This document shows positions 55,566-64,000 of a DNA stretch of 64,000 bases, one piece after another. The stretch lies in NCBI GenBank assembly GCA_032433765.1, contig JAVIAB010000160.1, positions 14,488,807-14,552,806 of the forward strand, read 5' to 3'. Position 1 is the stretch's first letter; each line of letters opens with the position of its first letter. A program made the translations under genes and the position numbers. This DNA is from Megaustenia siamemsis (taxonomy: Eukaryota > Mollusca > Gastropoda > Stylommatophora > Ariophantidae). The notes under the pieces are model-generated. The model worked only from the letters and a program-made list of their open reading frames with translations. It was not told the origin of the DNA and did not search any database.

Positions 55566-57003
55566 CCATAGGTGGGATTTGTGTAGTCATTAATGGTCGT
55601 GCGGGTGCATACGTGGGATATGTGTAATCATTGATGGTCGTATGGGTGCATACGTGGGATATGTGTAATCATTGATGGTCGTATGGGTGCATACGTGGGA
55701 TATGTGTAATCATTGAAGGTCGTATTGGTGCATATGTGGGTTATCTGTAATCATTGAAGGTCGTATGGGTGCATATGTGGGTTACCTGTAATTATTGAAG
55801 GTCGTATGGGTGCATATGTGGGATATGTGTAATCATTGAAGGTCGTATGGGTGCATATGTGGGTTACCTGTAATCATTGAAGGTCGTATGGGTGCACACG
55901 TGGGATATGTGGAATCATTGATGGTTGTATGGGTGCACACGTGGGATATGTGTAATCATTTATGGTCGTATGGGTGCAGACATAGGATATGTGTAATCAT
56001 TGAAGGTCGTATGGGTGCACACATAGAATATGTGTAATCATTGATGGTCGTTTGGGTGCATATGTGGGATATGTGTAATCATTTATGGTCGTATGTGTGC
56101 ACACGTAGGATATGTGTAATCATTGATGGTCGTATGGGTGCACACGTGGGATATGTGTAATCATCGATGGTCGTATGGATGCATACGTGGGATATGTGTA
56201 ATCATTGATGGCCATATTGGTGCACACGTAGGATATATGTAATCATTTATGGTCGTATGGGTGCACACGTGGGATATGTGTAATCATTTATGGTCGTATG
56301 GGTGCACACGTGGGATATGTAAAATTAGTGATGGTCTTATGGGTGCACACGTGGGATATGTGCAACCACATGTGGTCGTATAGGGTGGGGGTGCACAGGT
56401 GGAATATGCATGATCACGGATGGCTGTATGGGTGCACAGGTAGGATATTTGTAATTACTAATGGCCGATGGGCGTACATGCAGGATACATGTAATCACTG
56501 ACGGTCGTATTAGTGAACAGGTGGGATATGTGTAACTACTGATGGTCGTATGGGTGCACATGTAGATATGTGTAACCACTGATGGTCGTATGGGTGCACA
56601 TGTAGATATGTGTAACCACTGATGGTCGTATGGGTGTACAGGTGGGATATGTGTAACTACTGATGGTCGTATGGGTGCACATGTAGATATGTGTAACCAC
56701 TGATGGTCGTATGGGTGCACATGTAGATATGTGTAAGCACTGATGGTCGTATGGGTGCACGTGTAAATATATGTAGTCAGTGATGGTCGTATGGATGCAC
56801 AGGTGAGATATGTATAATTACTAATGGCCGTATGAGTGAGCATGTAGGATATGTGCTATCACTGATGGTCGTATGGAGGTGCACTGGTGGGATATGTGCA
56901 ATCACTGATGATCGTATTGGTGCACATGCAGGATACATGTAATCACTGATGGTCGTATTGGTGCACAGGTGGGACACGTGTAATCACTCATGATCGTATG
57001 GGT
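55566..57003. repeat. 41-bp minisatellite (about 35 units)
   Basis: Unit GGTCGTATGGGTGCACACGT, GGGATATGTGTAATCATTGA plus T. The TGCATA/TGCACA and ATTG/ATTT variants intermix. Units become irregular after 56,380, where 38-43-bp versions (CATGTAGATATGTG) occur; a three-unit block at 56,520-56,640 is repeated at 56,640-56,760. Confidence 0.95.
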
Positions 57004-57057
57004 GTTGATTGACTTTTGCAGTAGCTGGCTCTGAAATTAAGCGGAGAAGATTAGCTC

Positions 57058-57150
57058 TGTCATCCTCTCTCTTTCTCTCTCTCTCTCCCTCTCTCTCACT
57101 CCCTCTCTCTCTCCCTCTCCCTCTCTCTCTCTCTCTTTCCCTCCCTCTCA
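57058..57150. repeat. (CT)n microsatellite
   Basis: CTCTCT with CCCT and TTTC interruptions. The flanks (57,004-57,057 and 57,151-57,534) show nothing else. Confidence 0.92.
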
Positions 57151-57534
57151 ATATAATCAATTAAAAAATCAGCTGTATCGTTTTTGTGCAGTTCTCTTCA
57201 GGACTATTTGCTACTCAACGTCAACTCTGGCTTAATGCTATTTGCAGTAACAATATTATTTATCCATGGTTTTCTCTTCAATTGTTTACATAGCATTTGT
57301 AGCCTAATATAAAATACAAGACAATATGAGATTAAACGGATCTTGCCTGGCCAAGCACCGTTGTTTGTCACCAATACTTTAGTTCATTCCTCATTTGTGT
57401 CTTTCTTTGATGATCAGATACACATACTTCTTCTGTTATACATTTAAAGTGATTATTAGAAGCTGCATCTTGAAATGTAAAAACTTGATGGTTATGTAAA
57501 GGTGAAAGTAAAGATAAAAGTAAAGGTAAAGTAA

Positions 57535-57830
57535 GAGACTTGAGTTTTCACACATATGTGCTCGGCCATTTATCCAGGAGTGTTGGAAGACTTCTGGATA
57601 TCGTCACTTCAAGCATCGAAACTCACAATGCGAGGCGGCATCCCTCACCTTCCCAGAGTACTATACCCTGGTACCTATTTCTGAAAACGGCTTGGTCGAT
57701 CAGTGCGGTATTTTATTTCCCAACCACGAGTACATCTCACACTGCTTCCTGGGGGAATCGAACACGGGTTGTCCTAAAGTCGGTAGCCCAGTTGGGTGGT
57801 TTTCCCAACTTGGCTACCGAGGTCCCACTT
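57535..57830 (-). mobile_element. SINE2, near full length
   Basis: The minus strand starts GGACCTCGGTAGCCAAGTTG (A-box region), B box GTGTTCGATTCCCCCAGG, then GAGATGTACTCGTGGTTGGG, GGTACCAGGGTATAGTACTC and the GTGAAAACTCAAGTCTCTTA end with a CTTTAC-type tail (57,495-57,535). Confidence 0.83.
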
Positions 57831-58334
57831 GGTGGTTAAACATTGAATAAAGCATTCTGCGACACTCTCAGGTTTGACATTAATTGATCCTTTTGTTATC
57901 CGCTTTAATTTTTAATGAACTTAATAATTAATAATTTAATAATTCGGATGATTCCTCTGGCACGGGCGGTTGAGCAATTACGGATTTTAATTCGTATATT
58001 AATGAAATATACCTTCCATAACCAAAGAACCAAAGAACTATTAAACTATTGTCGATACATAAATATTGACTTCAACTAAATAATGTTGCGTTTTGTTTGT
58101 GACATCCCAAATTTAAACCGCTTCCACAAAGTATCAGTTTTAAAAATTAGTGGCATGTACTAGGCTCAGGGGCATCTTCATCCATAAATGCTGCAAAATT
58201 GCCAAAGATAGAACTAAAATGCTACTTTGATTGGGATATAAACAGCTGTGTAAGAAGAAAACAAAACCAACATCAACGGCCTCAACAAATGATGTTATGG
58301 TAGGCAGAGTCAAGAAGGCTCAAAAATAAAACAA
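57831..58334. other. No gene; repeat Z fragment at 57,935-58,020
   Basis: Mostly unique. The fragment AATTCGGATGATTCCTCTGG, CACGGGCGGTTGAGCAATTA, CGGATTTTAATTCG matches the middle of repeat Z, and CCTTCCATAACC its end. Confidence 0.5.
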
Positions 58335-58585
58335 AAGATGGAAACAGCTGACCAGAAGGTACTGAGTAACCAGTGTACTGGGGTGGCAAAGTGCTGTGTT
58401 GAGGAGTGCGGGTTCGATTCTGCTTCGGGCTGTCTAATGTTATTTGTTCTTTTTTGTTGGATGTTGATTATTTGTGAATTTTTTTCCGAGTGGTACAAAT
58501 ATACCTCTCCCATAGAAACGATCGGTCGATCTGTCACCTCGGAAAGTTTCCGTTTATTGTAATGATAATTTATTATTATTTGTCT
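58335..58585 (+). mobile_element. SINE5: candidate tRNA-derived element
   Basis: A B box in GAGTGCGGGTTCGATTCTGC about 45 bp after a possible A box (GGGGTGGCAAAGTGCTG), then a T-rich body and a 3' part with ACCTCGGAAAGTTTCCG and TTATTATTATTTGTC. The 3' end resembles that of the MITE at 48.3 kb. Confidence 0.45.
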
Positions 58586-58619
58586 TTCTGTCCATTTCAA
58601 GTTGTTCTGTTGGGGTCGG

Positions 58620-60485
58620 CTTCCTACCCGTTGAACATTTAGTTACTCTGTCCAAGTAGTCCAACTAGACAAGTACCTTTCTACACGTTGAACATTTAGT
58701 TACTCTGTCCAAGTAGCCTAGACAAGTACCTTTCTATCCATTGAACATTTAGTTACTCTGTCCAAGTAGCCTAGACAAGTACCTCTCTACACGTTGAACA
58801 TTTAGTTACTCTGTCCAAGTAGCCTAGACAAGTACCTCTCTACACGTTGAACATTTAGTTACTCTGTCCAAGTAGTCCAACTAGACAAGTACCTTTCTAC
58901 ACGTTGAACATTTAGTTACTCTGTCCAAGTAGTCCAACTAGACATTACCTTTCTACACGTTGAACATTTAGTTACTCTGTCCAAGTAGTCCACCTAGACA
59001 AGTACCTTTCTACCCGTTGAACATTTAGTTACTCTGTCCAAGTAGCCTAGACAAGTACCTTTCTATCCATTGAACATTTAGTTACTCTGTCCAAGTAGCC
59101 TAGACAAGTACCTTTCTATCCATTGAACATTTAGTTACTCTGTCCAAGTAGTCCACCTAGACAAGTACCTTGCAATCCATTGAACATTTAGTTACTCTGT
59201 CCAAGTAGTCCACCTAGACAAGTACCTTTCTATCCATTGAATATTTAGTTACTATGTCCAAGTAGTCCACCTAGACAAGTACCTTTCTACCCGTTGAACA
59301 TTTAGTTACTCTGTCCAAGTAGCCTAGACAAGTACCTTTCTATCCATAGAACATTTAGTTACTCTGCCCAAGTAGCCTAGACAAGTACCTTTCTACCCGT
59401 TGAACATTTAGTTACTCTGTCCAAGTAGCCTAGACAAGTACCTTTCTATCCATTGAACATTTAGTTACTCTGTCCAAGTAGCCTAGACAAGTACCTTTCT
59501 ATCCATTGAACATTTAGTTACTCTGTCCAAGTAGTCCACCTAGACAAGTACCTTTCTACACCTTTTAACATTTAGTTACTCTGTCCAAGTAGTCCACCTA
59601 GACAAGTACCTTTCTACACGTTGAACATTTAGTTACTCTGTCCAAGTAGTTCACCTAGAAAAGTACCTTTCCATCCATTGAACATTTAGTTACTCTGTCT
59701 AAGTAGTCCACCTAGACAAGTACCTTTCTACTCGTTGAACATTTAGTTACTCTGTCCAAGTAGCCTGGACAAGTACCTTTCTATCAATTGAACATTTAGT
59801 TACTCTGTCCAAGTAGTCCACCTAGACAAGTGCCTTTCTACTCGTTGAACATTTAGTTACTCTGTCCAAGTAGTCCACCTAGACAAGTACCTTTCTATCA
59901 ATTGAACATTTAGTTACTCTGTCCATGTAGTTCACCTAGACAAGTACCTTTCTATCCATTGAACATTTAGTTACTCTGTCCAAGTAGTCCACGTAGACAA
60001 GTACCTTTCTATCAATTGAATATTTAGTTACTATGTCCAAGTAGTCCACCTAGACAAGTACCTTTCTATCCATTGAACATTTAGTTACTCTGTCCAAATA
60101 GTTCACCTAGACAAGTACCTTTCTATCAATTGAACATTTAGTTACTCTGTCCAAATAGTTCACCTAGACAAGTACCTTGCAATCCATTGAACATTTAGTT
60201 ACTCTGTCCAAGTAGTCCACCTAGACAAGTACCTTTCTATCCGTTGAATATTTAGTTACTATGTCCAAGTAGTCCACCTAGACAAGTACCTTTCTACCCG
60301 TTGAACATTTAGTTACTCTGTCCAAGTAGCCTAGACAAATACCTTTCTATCCATTGAACATTTAGTTACTCTGCCCAAGTAGCCTAGACAAGTACCTTTC
60401 TACCCGTTGAACATTTAGTTACTCTGTCCAAGTAGCCTAGACAAGTACCTTTCTATCCATTGAACATTTAGTTACTCTGTCCAAG
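58620..60485. repeat. 53/57-bp minisatellite (about 34 units)
   Basis: Unit: GAACATTTAGTTACTCTGTC, CAAGTAG, then either TCCACCTAG (57-bp unit) or CCTAG (53-bp unit), then ACAAGTACCTTTCTATCCAT. The two lengths are interspersed in blocks, e.g. runs of the 53-bp type at 59,290-59,510 and 60,305-60,480 share the same order, consistent with block duplication. Confidence 0.95.
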
Positions 60486-60955
60486 GCAGTAAGATCAAAA
60501 CACAACACAATGAGCCTTCAATAAATGTTCCGAGAACACCACACCCAAGGGCCGACCGCGAAAAAAGATGGATTGACGGAATATTAGTAACACTAGGAAA
60601 CATAACAGCAGTAGAGGCGAACAGAAGAGCAAAAGATGGATTGACGGAATATTAGAAACACTAGGAAACATAACAGCAGTAGAGGCGAACAGAAGAGCAA
60701 AAGATGGATTGACGGAATATTAGTAACACTAGGAAACATAACAGCAGTAGAGGCGAACAGAAGAGCAAAAGATGGATTGACGGAATATTAGTAACACTAG
60801 GAAATATAACAGCAGTAGACGCGAACAGAAGAGCAAAAGATGGATTGACGGAATATTAGTAACACTAGGAAATATAACAGCAGTAGAGGCGAACAGAAGA
60901 GCTAAAGACCGTAAATTAGATCTCCCCTCGACGCTGAAAAGTCAAATGAGGAAAG
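60486..60955 (+). pseudogene. LINE family K C-terminal segment containing a 67-bp array
   Basis: Encodes RNTTPKGRPRKKRWIDGI, then TLGNITAVEANRRAKDR and KLDLPSTLKSQMRKG. The GRPRKRW-ID ... RRAxDR layout is the usual last segment of LINE proteins. The middle has been tandemly amplified (next entry), and the end passes into a GAAGAGGAGG purine tail. Confidence 0.65.
60568..60905 (+). repeat. 67-bp VNTR inside LINE K (5 units)
   Basis: Unit AAAGATGGATTGACGGAATA, TTAGTAACACTAGGAAACAT, AACAGCAGTAGAGGCGAACA, GAAGAGC. Nearly identical units; 67 bp shifts frame at each junction, so the LINE protein is not encoded through it. Confidence 0.94.
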
Positions 60956-61399
60956 GAGAAGAAGAAGAGGAGGAGGAGGAGGAAGAAGATGAAGAGGATA
61001 AAATGAAGAATAAGAAGTCCAAGAAATCTATTGAGACCAGCAATTGATAGAAAACATAGTTCATTAAAACTGTGAAACCATCTTTCTAACCACTGCTTAG
61101 CTCCTTCGTCCAATAATGTTGAGAAGTCTCACTATCGCCTACGCCAGCCGGTAATGTGCTGGAAGAATCTGTTGTGTAAATTCCCTACCAGCATATTTTG
61201 CCAGAGCAGTCAAACGTGAAAGAGCCGGTGTCTGCCGCTCCATTGAGCACTCGATGGCCGACTTGACGGTGGAGGCTTACTGACTTTGTACGTGGGTCTC
61301 ACTAGATCCAGCACGACGGGCCGTGAGAAGTGAGCGGTCGTGTCTATGCTAAACACCCGCAGCGATGGAGCTGCTTGTCTGTCTGGCTGCTGCAGGGAG
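60956..61399. other. Purine tract, then no gene recognised
   Basis: GAAGAAGAGGAGG run at 60,957-61,015 (tail of LINE K), followed by unique DNA without recognisable coding. Confidence 0.5.
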
Positions 61400-61780
61400 T
61401 GAGGATAGATAGAGGGAGTGAGGTGATAAGTGAGTGTGTATATGTGGGGTGGGATAGGAGAGAGTGGGTGAGGTAGTGAGTGTGTGCAGGTGAGGAGAGG
61501 GAAGAGGGGGTGTGGAGTGATGAGTGAGTGAAAATGCTTGGGAGGAAGGAAGGAAGGAAGGAAGGAAGGAATAGAGAGATTGGATGAGTGAGTGAATAAG
61601 TGACTATATGAGTTATTGAGTGAGTGAGTGAATAAGTGACTAGATGATTAGATGAGTGAGTGAGATAGTGAGTGAGTGAGTGAGTGAGTGAGTGAGTGAG
61701 TGAGTGAGTGAGTGAGATAGTGAGTGAGTGAGTGAGTGAGTGAGTGAGTGAGTGAGTGAGTGTGAAATAGAGAAGTGACG
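61400..61780. repeat. (GAGT)n tetranucleotide, left block
   Basis: GTGA/GAGT repeats, degenerate until about 61,610 and purer at 61,660-61,765, with a GGAAGGAAGG patch at 61,542-61,570. The THSLTHSL-type minus frame is an artefact. Confidence 0.93.
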
Positions 61781-61804
61781 TAGAGTGAGGTAGAAGTAGT
61801 GAAA

Positions 61805-62134
61805 GTAAAGGTAAATTACGAGACTTGAATCGGTGTCTTAACACGCAAGTTTTCACCCATATGTGCTCGGCCGCTTATCCAGGAGTGTTCGGAGACTTCT
61901 GGATAGTGTCGCTTCAAACATCGAAACTCACTATGAGAGACGGAATTCCTCACCTTCACAGAGTACTATCCTGGTACCCATTTCTGCCAGCGGCTGGGTC
62001 GACCGCTGGAGTATATTTTTTTTGTCCATCCACGAGTACAACTTACGCTGATCCCAGCGGGAATCGAACACAGGTTGTCCGAACGTGGGTAGTCCAGTCT
62101 GGTGGTTTTCCCAACTAGGCTACCGTAGACCCCT
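61805..62134 (-). mobile_element. SINE2, full length, between two GAGT blocks
   Basis: The most complete SINE2: minus-strand head GGGTCTACGGTAGCCTAGTT, B box TGTGTTCGATTCCCGCTGGG, AAGTTGTACTCGTGGATGGA, CAGCCGCTGGCAGAAATGGG, GAAACTTGCGTGTTAAGACA-like end and a TTTACCTTTACTTTC tail. About 70 bp of non-repeat DNA separates it from the right block, so it may have inserted near, not within, the microsatellite. Confidence 0.86.
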
Positions 62135-62204
62135 AAGATGAAGTGAAGGCCCAGCGGTAGTTTCAGAAGAGAAAGTGTCGATTAGTGAATAAATTAGTAG
62201 ATAT

Positions 62205-62620
62205 ATTGATGAGTGAGTGAAGGAGTGAGTAGGTGGGTGAGTGAGTGAGTAGGTGGGGGAGTGAGTGAGTAGGTGGGTGAGTGAGTGAGTGAGTAGGTGA
62301 GTGAGTGAGTGAGTAGGTGGGGGAGTGAGTGAGTAGGTGGGTGAGTGAGTGAGTGAGTGAGTGAGTGAGTGAGTGAGTGAGTGAGTGAGTGAGTGAGTGA
62401 GTGAGTAGGTGGTGAGTGAGTGAGTGAGTAGGTGGGTGAGTGAGTGAGTAGGTGGGTGAGTGAGTGAGTGAGTGAGTAGTTGAGTGAGTCAGTGAGTGAG
62501 TGAGTGAATGAGTGAGTGAGTAGGTGAGTGAGTAGGTGGGTGGGTGGACTGGTTTTGGTTTGAGAGTGAGTTTGTATGTGTATGAGTGGGTGGGTGGGTG
62601 CGTGGATGGTTGAGTGCTTG
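62205..62620. repeat. (GAGT)n tetranucleotide, right block
   Basis: GTGA repeats with regular GTAGGTGG interruptions every few units, suggesting a higher-order pattern (e.g. 62,220-62,345), and a perfect run at 62,342-62,405. Confidence 0.94.
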
Positions 62621-62639
62621 ATTGAATAATGACAGACCG

Positions 62640-63182
62640 AGTGAGTGGAATTCGCCCGTGCGCTGCCGGGGCCCGAAAGGGAGTAAAGAATAGTAGCGCT
62701 GTACCCTACCAGGCATGTTCGTATGAGGGAGAAAGGAGGGTTGGGCATGAGACTGGTTATCCCATATTGTAAAAATATAAGCTGATAAAACTTCACAAAC
62801 ATGGACAAGTCAAAGAAAAGAATAAAAGTAAATCCGCCATCCAGGAAAGATAAAGGCTACTTGTCTAAGAGACGTATGACGCAAGAAGGAAAACAGATAG
62901 ATAGAATCCCCCTACAGAAAAGATCATCTGCTGCCTTGCAGGATGATTGGGGACAATCAAAGGCTAAGGTATGCAAACCTGAATAAAATGCTGGCTGAAA
63001 TCGGATGCACTGGGCCACTAGTGCAGAACACAGTGCAACGTTTTAACGGGTGTTCAATCAGAGTGGATCTGACAGACTCTAATTGTGATGTTCTGTATGT
63101 GGGGGCGATCAACACACTTAACCTGACAGCTGACTTCATGTGGGAGTCTGGAATCCTACTCTGATTGAGCCCTGATCGCAGA
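62640..63182 (+). mobile_element. Candidate internally deleted LINE H derivative (5' end + 3' end)
   Basis: A GC-richer leader (CGTGCGCTGCCGGGGCCCGA) precedes an ATG at 62,801 opening a basic 61-codon frame (MDKSKKRIKVNPPSRKDKGY...). An overlapping frame (62,943-63,164) reads MLAEIGCTGPLVQNTVQRFN, then SIRVDLTDSNCDVLYVGAI, and ends TLNLTADFMWESGILL-stop, where the last part and TGATTGAGCCCTGATC match the family H 3' end. It looks like an H-type 5' leader and ORF1 start fused to the H 3' terminus. The ORF1 identity is inferred. Confidence 0.5.
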
Positions 63183-63315
63183 GAGAGAGATAGAAGCAGA
63201 GATGAAGATGGTGGGGAAGACATTGAATAATATTAAAACAATGGCAAGAAACAGAACGACTTGGAAAGTGTTTGTTGAAGACATATGCTCCACAGGGAGC
63301 AGAAAGTTAGAAGAG
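63183..63315 (+). mobile_element. LINE family E 3' end
   Basis: GCAGAGATGAAGATGGTGGG, AGACATTGAATAATATTAAA and GTGTTTGTTGAAGACATATG, CTCCACAGGGAGC, AGAAAGTTAGAAGAGGAAGA: the terminal 120 bp of family E, directly joined to the H derivative. Confidence 0.78.
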
Positions 63316-63654
63316 GAAGAAGAGTGAGTGGAAAAGGAATATATAAGGGAAAAATTGGACGATGAGAGTATATCGAACATATAGAATGAATGGGTAAAAA
63401 GAGGAAATATAACGTTTAAAGAGACACATACAGAATGAAGGAGACGGATAAGAAAAGCAGATATAAGATAATAATGGGAAAGAAAGAATAACAAAAGAGC
63501 AAAGACAGTAAGCACAATGAAGAATGAGGTAAAAACGGAAAGAGGTAAAGATAACGTAAGAGGACACACATCCGCACATATTAAAAATGTGTAAGATCGC
63601 TTTAAAAAAAACAGGTTGATTGTGAGCCGCAACTGGTGTCAACACCAGTACTAA
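63316..63654. other. No gene recognised
   Basis: A-rich sequence (AAGAGGAAATATAACG style) that could be further decayed LINE or array material; no motif is clear. Confidence 0.35.
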
Positions 63655-64000
63655 AAATAAGAATACAAAGTGTTATATTTTCTTAACATTCCTGTATGGT
63701 GCAGAAACATGGACATTAGACAAGAAAACGGAAGAGAAAATTGAAGCCTTTGGTATGTGGATTTATAGAAGAATAGGAAGAATTGGAGGAAAAGAAAAGA
63801 AAACAAACGATGAAGACTTAACCGACTAAAAATTAAAAGCGAACTACTAAACACAATTCAAAAACAAATGAATTTTTTCGAATATGTAAAAAGACACAAC
63901 AGCCTACTAAAAGTAATCTTGGAAGGGGAAATACAAGGCAAAAGAGGTAGAGGCAGACCAACACTATCATGGAGGAAACATCAAAAGATGGACAAGTCAG
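63655..64000 (+). pseudogene. LINE family F C-terminal region, cut by window end
   Basis: Encodes FLYGAETWTLDKKTEEKIEA, MWIYRRIGRIGGKEKK, KSELLNTIQKQMNFFEYVKR, HNSLLKVILEGEIQGKRGRG and RPTLSWRKHQKMDKS, matching F at 12,730-13,180 and 27,118-27,270. Frameshifts near 63,685 and 63,830. Here the RGRGRP-TLSW segment is single-copy, in contrast to the 46-bp array at 27.3 kb. Confidence 0.82.

Overview
This is a eukaryotic, most likely metazoan, genomic window. There are no operons or dense coding sequence. Instead there are many non-LTR retrotransposon (LINE) remnants, tRNA-derived SINEs with Pol III A/B boxes, two hAT-type DNA transposons and very abundant tandem repeats. The mix of LINE C-terminal motifs and tRNA SINEs reminds me of molluscan or other lophotrochozoan genomes. 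That placement is an impression, not a demonstrated result. I found no convincing host protein-coding gene, so the long open frames are either transposon remnants or tandem repeats whose unit is a multiple of 3 bp.

Tandem repeats: summing the intervals listed below gives roughly 40% of the window. The main arrays are a TATC microsatellite (0.9-1.2 kb), ACT trinucleotide (3.7-4.8 kb), 60-bp (7.4-8.4), 19-bp (8.6-9.7), 21-bp (15.6-16.2), 51-bp (16.7-17.8), 26-bp (17.9-21.2), 40-bp (21.5-22.5), 25-bp (23.1-23.4), 21-bp (23.8-24.4), about 33-bp (24.8-26.9, split by insertions), 46-bp (27.3-27.8), a 2.3-kb polypyrimidine tract (28.7-31.0), 27-bp (33.4-34.9), 52/51-bp (35.7-37.2), 62-bp (37.4-38.9), a second 26-bp family (41.6-45.3), 41-bp (55.6-57.0), 53/57-bp (58.6-60.5), 67-bp (60.6-60.9) and GAGT (61.4-62.6).

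Mobile elements: I sorted the LINE remnants into working families A-I and K by their C-terminal protein motifs and 3' tails; these letters are mine. A has RNase H and an (AATAACTC)n tail. B, F and I have (GAT)n tails. C has a Cys/His C-terminus and a (TA)n tail. E is represented by an RT of about 1.4 kb. G has a GATA-like tail. H has an RNase H domain, and H' is a relative with a (GATA)n tail. K has a purine tail. Nearly all are 5'-truncated and broken. Flanking duplications support the boundaries of several: hAT at 5,620-6,400 (8 bp), hAT at 31,092-32,134 (7 of 8), LINE G at 31,260-31,950 (10 bp), LINE A at 32,530-33,056 (16 bp), LINE B at 44,812-45,195 (11 bp), LINE B at 50,247-50,947 (11 bp) and LINE F at 53,466-53,602 (13 bp). 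LINE E at 48,472-49,914 sits between two identical 136-bp direct repeats.

How the parts relate: the most interesting pattern is the coupling of LINEs to tandem repeats. LINE 3' tails appear to seed microsatellites, and one such (TA)n tail then received a hAT insertion. Three minisatellites (60, 46 and 67 bp) lie inside the last coding segment of three different LINE copies, with the LINE 3' end or its purine-rich tail resuming after the array. SINEs and LINEs have also inserted into satellites, and one SINE was then co-duplicated with its array. The only region that looks like possible host regulatory DNA is 51.49-51.66 kb, with a palindromic CRE, E-box, ETS-like and YY1-like sites.
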